DNA of 64,000 nt, taken from assembly GCF_007971025.1 (NCBI RefSeq), contig NZ_CP042436.1, forward strand, positions 5,146,001 through 5,210,000. Direction: 5' to 3'. The translations under genes and the position numbers were made by a program. Below the pieces are notes generated by a model. The model saw only the letters and a program-made list of their open reading frames with translations, did not search any database and was not told the origin of the DNA. How positions within the stretch are numbered: position 1 is the stretch's first letter; every line of letters starts with the position of its first letter. The DNA is from Mucilaginibacter ginsenosidivorans (GTDB taxonomy: Bacteria; Bacteroidota; Bacteroidia; Sphingobacteriales; Sphingobacteriaceae). Positions 46,801-54,666 of the stretch are shown here, piece by piece.

Positions 46801-48240
46801 ATGAAAGATATTTTAAAAGCAAAAGCATCACGTATCAAACTATTGATCACCGACTGTGACGGCGTATTGACCGACGGCGGTGTTTATTATGGCGAAGATG
46901 GCGAAACCTTAAAAAAATTTAACATTCGTGATGGCATGGGGGTAGAACGCCTGCGCAAACTGACCGCGATCGAAACCGCTATTATTACCGGTGAAAAATC
47001 GCCGTCACTGATACAACGGGCACAAAAACTTCAGATCACGGAATTACACTTGCTTGCAAAAGATAAACCGGCTGTCCTAAAAGAAATATTATCACGCCTG
47101 CAACTGGCAGCTGAAGAAGTGGCCTACATAGGTGACGATTACAACGACCTGGATATAATGAAACTGGTTAGGTTTACAGCAAGTCCGGCAGATGCATTAC
47201 CTGCTATAAAGTCACAGGTAGACTATGTATGCGAAAACAAGGGCGGAGAGGGTTGTTTCAGAGAATTTGCTGAGTTGATCATCGATCTGAAAAGTCCTTT
47301 TGCTTTGCCCGGTCAAAGAAACGAGGTGATAACGTTGAACAACGGAAGAAAAATTGGTAAAGGAGAGCAATGCTATATCATAGCCGAGATAGGTATCAAT
47401 CATAACGGCGATCTGGAAACAGCTAAAAGGCTCATTGATGAGGCTGTTGCAGCTAAGGCTGATGCTGTTAAATTCCAGAAACGCACCCCGGAAATATGCG
47501 TTCCGAAAGATCAATGGGAAGTGATGCGGGATACACCATGGGGTCGAATGACCTACATCGATTATAAACGCAAAACGGAATTTGGCATTGCCGAATATGC
47601 AACAATAGATCAATACTGTAAAAAAGTGGGCATCGATTGGTTTGTATCGGCCTGGGATGTGCCATCTGTTGATTTTATGGAACGGTTTGATACCATAATG
47701 TACAAGCTGGCCTCCGCTTCGCTTACTGATTTTGCATTGATCGAACGGATATTGGAAACAGGCCGGCCATTAATGCTTTCAACCGGAATGTCGACCATGA
47801 AAGAGATTGAAAATGCATTGGCATTTATCGAAGTTTTTAGTCCTGGTTACCCCCTGTTTGTAGCACATTCAACTTCATCATACCCTTGCAAACCGGAAGA
47901 GCTCAATTTAAAAATGATTCAAACGCTCGAAAATAAATTTCCGGGTATCCCTATCGGCTATTCAGGTCACGAAACAGGCCTGGCTACAACCGTAGGTGCT
48001 GTTGCAATGGGGGCAACTTTTGTTGAAAGACACTTTACGCTTGACCGCGCGATGTGGGGATCAGATCACGCCGCGTCGGTTGAGCCCCAGGGCTTCCAGC
48101 GCCTGGTACGTGATATAAGAGATGTAGAAACTGCTGCAGGTGATGGCATAAAAAAGGTTTATGAATCTGAACTGGCCCCAATGAAAAGATTGAGGGTAAA
48201 TATTAGCGACGAGTATAAGGAAAAGCCTTTAATGAGTTAA
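46801..48240 (+). CDS. KdsC-like phosphatase fused to NeuB-like sugar-acid synthase
   Basis: 479 residues in two enzymes. Residues 1-168 are a type C0 HAD phosphatase like KdsC: Asp18 and Asp20 in TDCDGVLTDG, TGEKS (63-67), Lys in AKDKP (86-90) and GDDYND (111-116). Residues about 175-460 are a NeuB TIM barrel: IIAEIGINHNG (193-203), VKFQKRTP (223-230), LSTGMSTM (326-333), GYSGHE (386-391) and ERHFTLDRAMWG. The usual C-terminal SAF domain is missing. The expected chemistry is condensation of phosphoenolpyruvate with a sugar phosphate followed by dephosphorylation, giving a keto-deoxy sugar acid. In Bacteroides thetaiotaomicron such a phosphatase and synthase are separate genes that make KDN. 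Confidence 0.88.
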   Translation: MKDILKAKASRIKLLITDCDGVLTDGGVYYGEDGETLKKFNIRDGMGVERLRKLTAIETAIITGEKSPSLIQRAQKLQITELHLLAKDKPAVLKEILSRLQLAAEEVAYIGDDYNDLDIMKLVRFTASPADALPAIKSQVDYVCENKGGEGCFREFAELIIDLKSPFALPGQRNEVITLNNGRKIGKGEQCYIIAEIGINHNGDLETAKRLIDEAVAAKADAVKFQKRTPEICVPKDQWEVMRDTPWGRMTYIDYKRKTEFGIAEYATIDQYCKKVGIDWFVSAWDVPSVDFMERFDTIMYKLASASLTDFALIERILETGRPLMLSTGMSTMKEIENALAFIEVFSPGYPLFVAHSTSSYPCKPEELNLKMIQTLENKFPGIPIGYSGHETGLATTVGAVAMGATFVERHFTLDRAMWGSDHAASVEPQGFQRLVRDIRDVETAAGDGIKKVYESELAPMKRLRVNISDEYKEKPLMS

Positions 48241-49185
48241 ATGCCACTGGAAAAAGTAGTTACTGTAACCACACTTATACTCGCCGTTTGGGTGGTCTTT
48301 ATTATTGCATGGGAACGAATTTCGCCTTATCGCAAGGGATTGCCTTTTTTTCGCGAAGGTTTTTGGGTGGATTTGGTATGGTATACCATTATTCAAAGCT
48401 ATGTGCTTAAGATCGTGATTTTTGATTACATCATAATGCCGCTGCAAAGAAGCTTTGACTGGTCGGACATCCAGTTTGTGAAACATTGGCCTGTTGTCGT
48501 ACAGGTGTTATTTTTCCTGGTTACGCATGATCTGTATATTTATCTTTTCCACCGTTTCCAGCATTCCAACAAACTGTTCTGGCGCATTCATGAGGCACAC
48601 CATTCGGGAAAAGAAGTTGACTTTTTAGCCGGTTCGCGTTCACATGTGCTCGAAATTATCATTAATCAAACTATAGAGTTTGCACCGATCATTATTTTAG
48701 GAGCCGATCCGGTAGTGGTTCCTATAAAGGCGATGCTCGATGCGATGTTCGGCATGTTCATCCATGCCAATATTAAGATTAAGCTGGGTAAATTTAAATA
48801 CCTCCTCAATTCTCCCGAATTGCACTTATGGCATCATGCCAATTACAGGGAAGTTTTCCATGCTAATTTTTCAACCAAGTTCGCTTGTTGGGATTACCTA
48901 TTTGGTACCGTTTATGATCCGGGCTATTCTCCGGGCAATGAAGCTGAAAATTGGGGATTATACTATGACTATCCCAAAGACTACTTTTTACAGCATGCAT
49001 TCTCGGTCAAACGATTTCCCGAGCAAGTATTATTTAAATATAAGTGGTTTAGGTGGTATTATAATTTAAGGCCCCGGATGGTGCGGTTCGTCAAAGAGGT
49101 ATGGAAAGTCGTATTAAAGCCTAAACAGTCAGCTCGTCACCGGCCAAAAATGCCTGGGTTGTATGTGTTCGAAGAAGAAGGCTAG
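48241..49185 (+). CDS. Membrane di-iron hydroxylase (sterol desaturase/fatty acid hydroxylase family)
   Basis: 314 residues starting directly after the stop of the synthase gene. Hydrophobic segments are near residues 5-23, 44-66, 85-102 and 140-170. The histidine clusters of the family are present: His96-x7-His104-x3-His108, His117-Glu-Ala-His120-His121, His175, and His195-Leu-Trp-His198-His199. These bind two irons and hydroxylate or desaturate lipid-like substrates using oxygen. Its tight coupling to the sugar-acid operon suggests it hydroxylates a lipid carrier, a lipid-linked product or an acyl group attached to the sugar. The target is not indicated. Confidence 0.85.
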   Translation: MPLEKVVTVTTLILAVWVVFIIAWERISPYRKGLPFFREGFWVDLVWYTIIQSYVLKIVIFDYIIMPLQRSFDWSDIQFVKHWPVVVQVLFFLVTHDLYIYLFHRFQHSNKLFWRIHEAHHSGKEVDFLAGSRSHVLEIIINQTIEFAPIIILGADPVVVPIKAMLDAMFGMFIHANIKIKLGKFKYLLNSPELHLWHHANYREVFHANFSTKFACWDYLFGTVYDPGYSPGNEAENWGLYYDYPKDYFLQHAFSVKRFPEQVLFKYKWFRWYYNLRPRMVRFVKEVWKVVLKPKQSARHRPKMPGLYVFEEEG

Positions 49186-49670
49186 CGTCTGACGCAATCA
49201 CTGTAGCCCCGGCAATACGGGGAATCCATGGTACCTAAACCTATCTGTCCGGCACCAATTATCAAAACAAACTCGCCTGACTTTACACGTGCACGTTTTA
49301 TTACGTGCGCACCAATAGCCAATGGTTCAGCCGGTGCCAGCTCATCAACCTCAAACCCCTCTCCATAAATCAGCGTTTGCAGAGGCACCGTCAGGCATTC
49401 GGCCATACCACCATTAACATGCACACCACACCCTTAATATTCACGCAAAAGTTCAGACCTCCACTGCGGCAGGGAATGCAATTGCCACAATTAAAATAAG
49501 GCATCAATGACACTACTTGTTCTCCTGATGTAAAACCGGGTGTGTTGTCAAAAGCCCCTAAATCACCGGCTAACTCATGTCCAAATACACGGGGATATTC
49601 AAATAGGGTAGCATGCCTTCGAAAGCGTGTGAATCAGTTCCACGGGATACCACCATTGGCACCAACGTGC
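49182..49670 (-). pseudogene. Decayed zinc-type alcohol/polyol dehydrogenase
   Basis: Minus-strand translation gives recognisable pieces of a zinc-dependent dehydrogenase in several frames: GTDSHAFEGMLPYLN, then EYPRVFGHELAG, the structural-zinc segment NCGNCIPCRSGGLNFC, then HVNGGMAECLTVP and LIIGAGQIGLGTM. At least two frame changes are needed; one is caused by a 5-bp duplication (gtgtg gtgtg) near 49430. The C-terminal half is absent, the remnant ending at the hydroxylase gene. The intact family would oxidise a polyol or sugar acid such as L-idonate or L-galactonate. It lies against the tRNA end of the island. Confidence 0.85.
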
Positions 49671-49695
49671 TTTATCACCCCAAACAAGCTGTTAT

Positions 49696-49733
49696 TGAAA
49701 AAATAAAACCCCGCAGATCTTGCGGGGCTTTTG
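49696..49733 (-). terminator. Terminator of tRNA-Asn
   Basis: A 7-bp stem (49709-49715 with 49721-49727, loop gatct) is followed on the minus strand by ttttattttttc. It begins directly after the tRNA 3' end, as expected. It may also work in the plus direction. Confidence 0.8.
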
Positions 49734-49807
49734 CTCCTGAGGCTGGGCTCGAACCAGCGACCCTCTGATTAACAGTCAGATGCTCTAACCGGCTGAGCTA
49801 CTCAGGA
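49734..49807 (-). tRNA. tRNA-Asn (anticodon GTT)
   Basis: Read on the minus strand: acceptor stem TCCTGAG pairs with CTCAGGA; D-arm contains AGCTCAGCCGGTTAGAGC; anticodon loop CTGTTAA with GTT at 49771-49773; T-arm has GGTTCGAGCC. The discriminator is G and CCA is not encoded. Length is 74 nt. It forms the right edge of the island. Confidence 0.97.
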
Positions 49808-49894
49808 ATCATTTTCCGGTTTGGAGTGTGCAAAAGTATGATTTACGGGGTAATTTCACAATATTTGCAACAAAAAAAATAAAAAACATTATTA

Positions 49895-50812
49895 ATGAGT
49901 CTATTAGTTATTGGTACTGTGGCATTTGACGCCATCGAAACACCCTTCGGGAAGACAGATAAAATTGTTGGTGGCGCGGCTACCTACGCCAGTTTGGCTG
50001 CAGCATACTTTTGTGATAAGGTAAAAATAGTAGCTGTGGTAGGCGATGATTTTCCGAAAAGTGAGATCGAAGACCTTAATAACCATTACATTGACACCGA
50101 AGGGCTGCAAATTAAGGAGGGCGAAAAATCGTTTTTTTGGGCCGGCAAGTACCATAATGATATGAATAGCCGCGATACGCTGGTGACCGACCTGAATGTG
50201 CTGGCGGATTTTGATCCCATCATCCCCGACTCGTACCAGGACTGCGAATTCCTGATGCTGGGTAACCTTACCCCACAGGTGCAGCAAACAGTCATTAACC
50301 GCTTGCATAAACGGCCAAAACTGATCGTAATGGACACCATGAACTTTTGGATGAACATTGCGCTGGACGATTTGCTTGCCACGCTGAAAATGATTGACGT
50401 GCTAACCATAAACGATGAAGAAGCACGCCAGCTTTCAGGTGAATACTCATTGGTAAAGGCGGCGCAAAAAATATTGACCATGGGACCAAAATACCTTATC
50501 ATTAAAAAGGGCGAGCATGGCGCATTACTTTTTGGCGAGGGTAAAATATTCTCGGCCCCTGCACTGCCGCTCGAGGAAGTTTTTGACCCAACGGGGGCAG
50601 GCGACACATTTGCGGGCGGTTTCATCGGCTACATGGCCAAAGTTGGAACAGTGAATTTCAACAATATGAAGAATGCCATCATCTACGGATCGGCCCTGGC
50701 GTCGTTCTGCGTTGAAAAATTCGGGACCGAAAAATTGAGGAACCTTAAACCCGAAGAAATTGCGGAGCGTGTCCAGCAGTTTGTGAGCTTGTCAAAATTT
50801 GAAATTTTATGA
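49895..50812 (+). CDS. PfkB-family sugar/nucleoside kinase
   Basis: 305 residues of the ribokinase fold. The N-terminal substrate-binding GG motif is in KIVGGAATYASLAAA (about 23-37), and the ATP-binding/catalytic signature VFDPTGAGDTFAGGFIG lies near residues 228-245, with the catalytic Asp in GAGD. A beta lid is present (about 85-105). The sequence resembles the adenosine-kinase/ribokinase branch, but the substrate cannot be told. It is the first resident gene beyond the tRNA and convergent with the cytochrome-b5-like gene, with a hairpin between. Confidence 0.9.
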   Translation: MSLLVIGTVAFDAIETPFGKTDKIVGGAATYASLAAAYFCDKVKIVAVVGDDFPKSEIEDLNNHYIDTEGLQIKEGEKSFFWAGKYHNDMNSRDTLVTDLNVLADFDPIIPDSYQDCEFLMLGNLTPQVQQTVINRLHKRPKLIVMDTMNFWMNIALDDLLATLKMIDVLTINDEEARQLSGEYSLVKAAQKILTMGPKYLIIKKGEHGALLFGEGKIFSAPALPLEEVFDPTGAGDTFAGGFIGYMAKVGTVNFNNMKNAIIYGSALASFCVEKFGTEKLRNLKPEEIAERVQQFVSLSKFEIL

Positions 50813-50827
50813 GGTCTGAAATCTGAA

Positions 50828-50855
50828 GGAAGATGTCAGATAATTCTGACTTCCG
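50828..50855. terminator. Hairpin between convergent PfkB and cytochrome-b5-like genes
   Basis: gtcaga (50835-50840) and tctgac (50845-50850) pair with loop taat, flanked by ggaag and ttcc that extend the stem. Flanking repeats of the tctgaa type are a common intergenic pattern in this group. It could end transcription in both directions. Confidence 0.5.
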
Positions 50856-50870
50856 ACCTCTGAATTCGTT

Positions 50871-51107
50871 TCAAAGCAACTTTCCTATTGGTTCAAAATG
50901 AACAAATACCCATTCATCGTGCGGCGCATCGGGCAATTCGTGTGTCAGGTCCTGTCCGGCCCAATGTTCGTAATGTTTGCCATTTTGCCACAGCCGGCTG
51001 CGGCTCACATCGTATATCAGTCCTTTATAGGCTATCCATACTTCCGGCTTATCCTGCCCGTTGCGAAGGGCCAGCTGCGACCGGGTGTAAACAGGCAGTT
51101 CGCTCAT
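50871..51107 (-). CDS. Cytochrome b5-like haem/steroid-binding domain protein
   Basis: 78 residues forming a single cytochrome-b5-like domain: EVWIAYKGLIYDVSRSRLW (22-40) and GKHYEHWAGQDLTHEL (43-58), with a further His in PDAPHDEW. The His residues in the second and third stretches are the likely axial haem ligands. No signal peptide or anchor is visible, so it is cytoplasmic or part of a complex. Small members of this family occur widely in bacteria without a known role. Confidence 0.85.
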   Translation of the reverse strand: MSELPVYTRSQLALRNGQDKPEVWIAYKGLIYDVSRSRLWQNGKHYEHWAGQDLTHELPDAPHDEWVFVHFEPIGKLL

Positions 51108-51156
51108 TATCTTTTTTGGTGACTAAAGTAAGCAACTTTATCCCGTTCACATTATT

Positions 51157-51187
51157 ACCAAAAAGAAAACCCGCCGAAGCGGGTTTC
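51157..51187 (-). terminator. Intrinsic terminator after the sigma-factor gene
   Basis: An 8-bp stem (51167-51174 with 51179-51186) closes a loop that reads UUCG with C-G closing in the minus-strand RNA, an unusually stable tetraloop. It is followed by ttctttttgg. Confidence 0.8.
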
Positions 51188-51219
51188 AATATAGATATAT
51201 GTAGAGTCAACTTGTTTTA

Positions 51220-51756
51220 TTAATCTTCGGCATAAACCGGTTTTTTGATACCGTTGTCGTAAGCCTTCAGATTCTTCTTTAAAAGCTTGCGTGCTACGTG
51301 GATGCGGGTTTTTACCGTGCCGATTGGGATTTCCAGGTGGTCGGCTATTTCGTGGTACTTATGCCCATCGAAATACATGGTAAAAGGTACATAGTAATCT
51401 TCGGGCAACCTGTCCAGTGCTTTCCTGATATCATCCATCACAAATTTGGATTCGCCTGCATTTTTGGTAGAGCTGAATACCAGGTTTGCTGACGATATCT
51501 CGTCGGACTTGGTAACGAAAGTGCTCATTTTAACAAAACGGCGGTAATTGTTGATGAACGTATTTTTCATGATGGTGTATAACCATCCTTTAAGATTTGT
51601 GCCTTCTTTAAACTTATTATAATAAGTTATGGCTTTCAACATTGTATCCTGTACGAGATCGTTTGCGTCGTCTGCGTCGCGGGTGAAGTGAAGTGCGTAA
51701 GACCTCAATGATGTTGCCTGACGAAGGACCATGGTGTTAAACTCGATTGCTGTCAT
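51220..51756 (-). CDS. ECF-type RNA polymerase sigma factor
   Basis: 178 residues from the ATG that begins MTAIEFNTMVLRQA; the longer frame adds 26 residues of non-conserved sequence. Region 2 includes ALHFTRDADDANDLVQDTM (with DLVQDT, core-binding and -10 recognition) and LKGWLYTIMKNTFINNYRR. Region 4 includes ALDRLPEDYYVPFTMYFDGH and IADHLEIPIGTVKTRIHVAR, the -35-binding helix-turn-helix. No anti-sigma gene is adjacent, so the group may be regulated otherwise. It is single-gene, terminated by a UUCG hairpin. Confidence 0.92.
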   Translation of the reverse strand: MTAIEFNTMVLRQATSLRSYALHFTRDADDANDLVQDTMLKAITYYNKFKEGTNLKGWLYTIMKNTFINNYRRFVKMSTFVTKSDEISSANLVFSSTKNAGESKFVMDDIRKALDRLPEDYYVPFTMYFDGHKYHEIADHLEIPIGTVKTRIHVARKLLKKNLKAYDNGIKKPVYAED

Positions 51757-52012
51757 TCTGTTAAGTTTTTGTACAGGGATTAATACAAACCTGATACCGT
51801 TATCTGCACACCACCCAAAATAGCATTGTAACAAAAGCCATACAGTGACTTATACGCAACCCAATACCTGGAGCTCTGACAGCTTAGACTAAACAACTGA
51901 TAAACAGTAAATTATTGCAATAAATTGACAATTAATCTCCGCATCATATCCGCCGAAAACTGGCTTTAAAAAGGAGTGAAAAAGATTAAAATTATCCTAA
52001 AAAGATAAAAAT

Positions 52013-53029
52013 TTAACCGATGATGTTTACCTCGCGTTCCAGAAAAACGCCAAATTTACTGTACACACTGTCTATGATTTGCGACGAAAGACTGTACACT
52101 TCTTCGCCCGTTGCCCCTCCGTGGTTCACCAAAACCAGCGCCTGGTTCTTCCATGTTCCGGTGTTTCCAACCACTTTTCCCTTCCATCCGCACTGTTCAA
52201 TAAGCCAGCCAGCTGCTAATTTTACGCCGTTGGCGGCAGGATAATGTACAACTTCCGGAAATTTTGCATGTACTTCGGCGAATTGCTCGGTACCGATAAC
52301 AGGATTTTTGAAGAAACTCCCGGCATTGCCGATAGTTGAAGGGTCGGGCAATTTAGACACACGGATATGGGATACCACGCGCGATACATCTTTTATAGTG
52401 GGATGTGCAATATTCCGGTTGGCCAGTTCCTGCCCGATAGCGCCATACGCAAGATTAAGATTCGGAACAAGGGACAAATGGAACTTGACCGATACAATAA
52501 TGTATTGTTCTTTCAGCGCACCTTTAAATACACTATCGCGGTAGCCGAAGCCACAATCCTCTTTATTAAATGCTTTGAATTGGCTTGTTGCTACCTCAAA
52601 AGCGCGGCAGCTTTTAAAAACATCTTTCAGTTCGACGCCGTAAGCGCCGATATTCTGTATAGGCGATGCCCCGACCGAACCGGGAATCAGGCTCAGGTTC
52701 TCGATACCGGCATAGCCCCTGTCTACACAATAGTTTACCAGGTCGTTCCAAACCTCGCCGGCGCCGGCTTCTACAAAAACATCATTTTGCGCCAGGCGAT
52801 GTTCGATACCGCGGATATTGATACGGATCACTAAGCCATCAAAATCCTTTTTCAGTAGCATGTTGCTGCCGCCGCCCATTACCAGCCGGTTTACCTGGAG
52901 CCATTGCGGGTCCATAAACAGCTCCACCAGGTCGTCTTCGTGCGCTATCTCGACAAAATACTTGGCCGAAACATCGATACCGAAAGTGTTAAAATTTTTA
53001 AGGGAGACGTCTTCCTGAATTTGCAGCAT
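52013..53029 (-). CDS. murB: UDP-N-acetylmuramate dehydrogenase (UDP-N-acetylenolpyruvoylglucosamine reductase)
   Basis: 338 residues, close to the E. coli MurB length. It reduces the enolpyruvyl group to form UDP-MurNAc in peptidoglycan synthesis, using FAD and NADPH. The FAD-binding region includes VMGGGSNMLL (about 51-60) and the family block LSLIPGSVGASPIQNIGAYGVE (about 111-132, here split for length). The second half has the GSFFKNPVI motif (about 240-248) with the catalytic serine. Essential core gene, transcribed alone. Confidence 0.95.
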   Translation of the reverse strand: MLQIQEDVSLKNFNTFGIDVSAKYFVEIAHEDDLVELFMDPQWLQVNRLVMGGGSNMLLKKDFDGLVIRINIRGIEHRLAQNDVFVEAGAGEVWNDLVNYCVDRGYAGIENLSLIPGSVGASPIQNIGAYGVELKDVFKSCRAFEVATSQFKAFNKEDCGFGYRDSVFKGALKEQYIIVSVKFHLSLVPNLNLAYGAIGQELANRNIAHPTIKDVSRVVSHIRVSKLPDPSTIGNAGSFFKNPVIGTEQFAEVHAKFPEVVHYPAANGVKLAAGWLIEQCGWKGKVVGNTGTWKNQALVLVNHGGATGEEVYSLSSQIIDSVYSKFGVFLEREVNIIG

Positions 53030-53108
53030 GTCGCGAATTTCGGAATTTTAAGCTTGACTTGTATCTAACTGCATTTCTTTATAAAATACCACCTATTGAT
53101 GCTCAAAT

Positions 53109-53876
53109 CTAAAAAGGATATATAATCCTGTAATTATCGCGATGAGCATAAATTATTGTAGTTTTTGACTTTAGAGTGAGTTGCTCTCCCGATATATTTC
53201 CTTCATATCTTCCTGCAAAAATATTTTTCAAAGTATGTGTTGAGATAACAATACTCTCATTATCGATAGATTCCCATGTTCCGAAAATAGAATTACTATT
53301 TATCCCTGGCAGAGTTATAATATGATTAACACTATTATCCAAAGCCATTTTCTCCAGACAATCAGCCTCACCATTTATATTTGTCATACTAATGTAGATT
53401 CCAGTTCCAGTTATTACCGTTTTTGGGCCGATCGGCTTTCCCATGTAATCAATTCTATCAACACACCAGGAATTTTGGATAAGCAGGTCCGATAAAGATG
53501 GTCTAAGAATAAAATAAAGCGCAGTTGTAAGTAAAGTTATAAACAGAAGTACTACAATCACTATTCCACGTACTACATTTATTTTTTTCAGGAAAGATAT
53601 AGAGGCTTTTTTCTTTTCTATAATCGTTAACAGGTTCGGCTTAATAGGTTCATCCCTGATGTAACCGAGCTCGGTTAAAATTTCAACTGCTTTGGCTACA
53701 TCCTGTCGCTGAACTTGAAGTTTAACACCCCCCACTGCGTTTGAATACAAATTATAAGCCTGAACCGTTAACTCATCTTTTATAAAACACTCAATCCCCT
53801 CAGATTCGAGTTTGCCGCGAATTATCCAAAGCTGTTGAGGGTATTGTACTGTTAAGACTGTGACAAAGGTATCCAT
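53109..53876 (-). CDS. Membrane protein with DUF2007-like N-terminal domain
   Basis: 255 residues from the second in-frame Met; a first Met three residues earlier is possible. Residues 1-75 resemble DUF2007 (VLTVQYPQQLWIIRGKLESE, then EGIECFIKDE), a small regulatory-type domain. A membrane segment follows at about 105-128 (VVRGIVIVVLLFITLLTTAL). The C-terminal 120 residues are beta-rich, with a lipocalin-like LLIQNSWCVDRIDY start. The function is unknown. It lies 36 bases downstream of the thioredoxin-like gene on the same strand, so they may be co-expressed. Confidence 0.78.
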   Translation of the reverse strand: MDTFVTVLTVQYPQQLWIIRGKLESEGIECFIKDELTVQAYNLYSNAVGGVKLQVQRQDVAKAVEILTELGYIRDEPIKPNLLTIIEKKKASISFLKKINVVRGIVIVVLLFITLLTTALYFILRPSLSDLLIQNSWCVDRIDYMGKPIGPKTVITGTGIYISMTNINGEADCLEKMALDNSVNHIITLPGINSNSIFGTWESIDNESIVISTHTLKNIFAGRYEGNISGEQLTLKSKTTIIYAHRDNYRIIYPF

Positions 53877-53912
53877 GACAGGCATAAATATAACGCTTAA
53901 ATTTCATTCTAA

Positions 53913-54539
53913 TCACTTCGCCGACCTGATAACCGAATCCAACTGCGCCATGTAGATATCCGGGTTTTCGTTCAATCCAAAGCCGGTTCTTTTAAAGATC
54001 ATTTTGCCCGCCTTGTCAAATATGATAATGGTTGGATAGCCCTGAAACCGGAATTGGGCGTCGGGGCATTTTGTTTTATCGTCGGGTGTATATTTAGCCA
54101 ATGCGGTACCGGTATATATTTTCTGGTTACAGCCCGGGATAAAGTACACCGGCAGCTTAAAATCCTTCCGTCCGCTGATCTCTTCATACCAGTTCCTGAA
54201 CCCGGTCAGCGACTTATCCTTTGCTATAAACTTTTTAACTATCCCGCTATCTGTCCGGCAAATAGTAATAAAGCTTACGTTCCTGTTCGCTTTATATTTG
54301 AAATAAAGCTTGTGCAGCATGTCCATCTCGCGAAAGCAGGGCGGGCATGGGATAAACCAGTTATCGATAAACATCACCTTGTTCTTAGCCAATGCACCCA
54401 AAGTAGTGTGTGTGCCACTCAGGTCATATACCTCTATATCCGGCAGATGATTGGCGGCGCGCTTTTTCACTGCCTTTTTCTGGGCAACGGAAACCTGCGT
54501 TAACAGGCAGGCCAATAAAATTGTGAAGAATGATCTCAT
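53913..54539 (-). CDS. Thioredoxin-like (AhpC/TSA-type) protein, exported
   Basis: 208 residues from the ATG that begins MRSFFTILLACLLTQVSVAQ, a signal peptide; the longer frame adds seven residues. The redox site is Cys65-Pro-Pro-Cys68 in FIPCPPCFREM, within a thioredoxin fold (strands VMFIDNWF and VSFITICR, cis-proline loop in FQGYPTIIIF). It likely acts as a periplasmic thiol reductase or in cytochrome c or stress pathways. The CPPC dipeptide differs from the CGPC of true thioredoxins. Followed by the DUF2007-like gene. Confidence 0.87.
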   Translation of the reverse strand: MRSFFTILLACLLTQVSVAQKKAVKKRAANHLPDIEVYDLSGTHTTLGALAKNKVMFIDNWFIPCPPCFREMDMLHKLYFKYKANRNVSFITICRTDSGIVKKFIAKDKSLTGFRNWYEEISGRKDFKLPVYFIPGCNQKIYTGTALAKYTPDDKTKCPDAQFRFQGYPTIIIFDKAGKMIFKRTGFGLNENPDIYMAQLDSVIRSAK

Positions 54540-54570
54540 AGATAACCGAATATACAGCAAATTTTATGGC

Positions 54571-54601
54571 ATAAAAAAGGCAGTTCTTTTGGAACCGCCT
54601 T
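54571..54601 (-). terminator. Terminator of the dihydrolipoyl dehydrogenase gene
   Basis: A 10-position stem with one mismatch (54577-54586 with 54592-54601) is followed on the minus strand by six T. It lies 66 bases beyond the stop at 54667. Confidence 0.78.
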
Positions 54602-54666
54602 GTCTATCATTCCCGTTGGCTGTGTATACATAAGTCTACGCGAACTGCAAACCCAAGACCTGCCAA

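Larger units (their letters stand above)
40659..49807. mobile_element. Putative genomic island bounded by tRNA-Asn and its 3' duplicate
   Basis: Limits are the tRNA-Asn fragment on the left and the intact tRNA-Asn on the right, as direct repeats. Contents are one eight-gene sugar-acid operon and one decayed dehydrogenase. Six 60-base lines inside (starting 41221, 43081, 44401, 45781, 46801, 48481) contain 137 G+C of 360; five flanking lines (36001, 39001, 50281, 55201, 60001) contain 143 of 300. No integrase or transposase is present, so it may be an old element that lost its mobility genes. Confidence 0.6.

Noticed and set aside
46801-48240. Standard sialic acid (Neu5Ac) synthesis locus
   Set aside because: No UDP-GlcNAc 2-epimerase gene is present, and the synthase lacks the SAF domain and is fused to a phosphatase.
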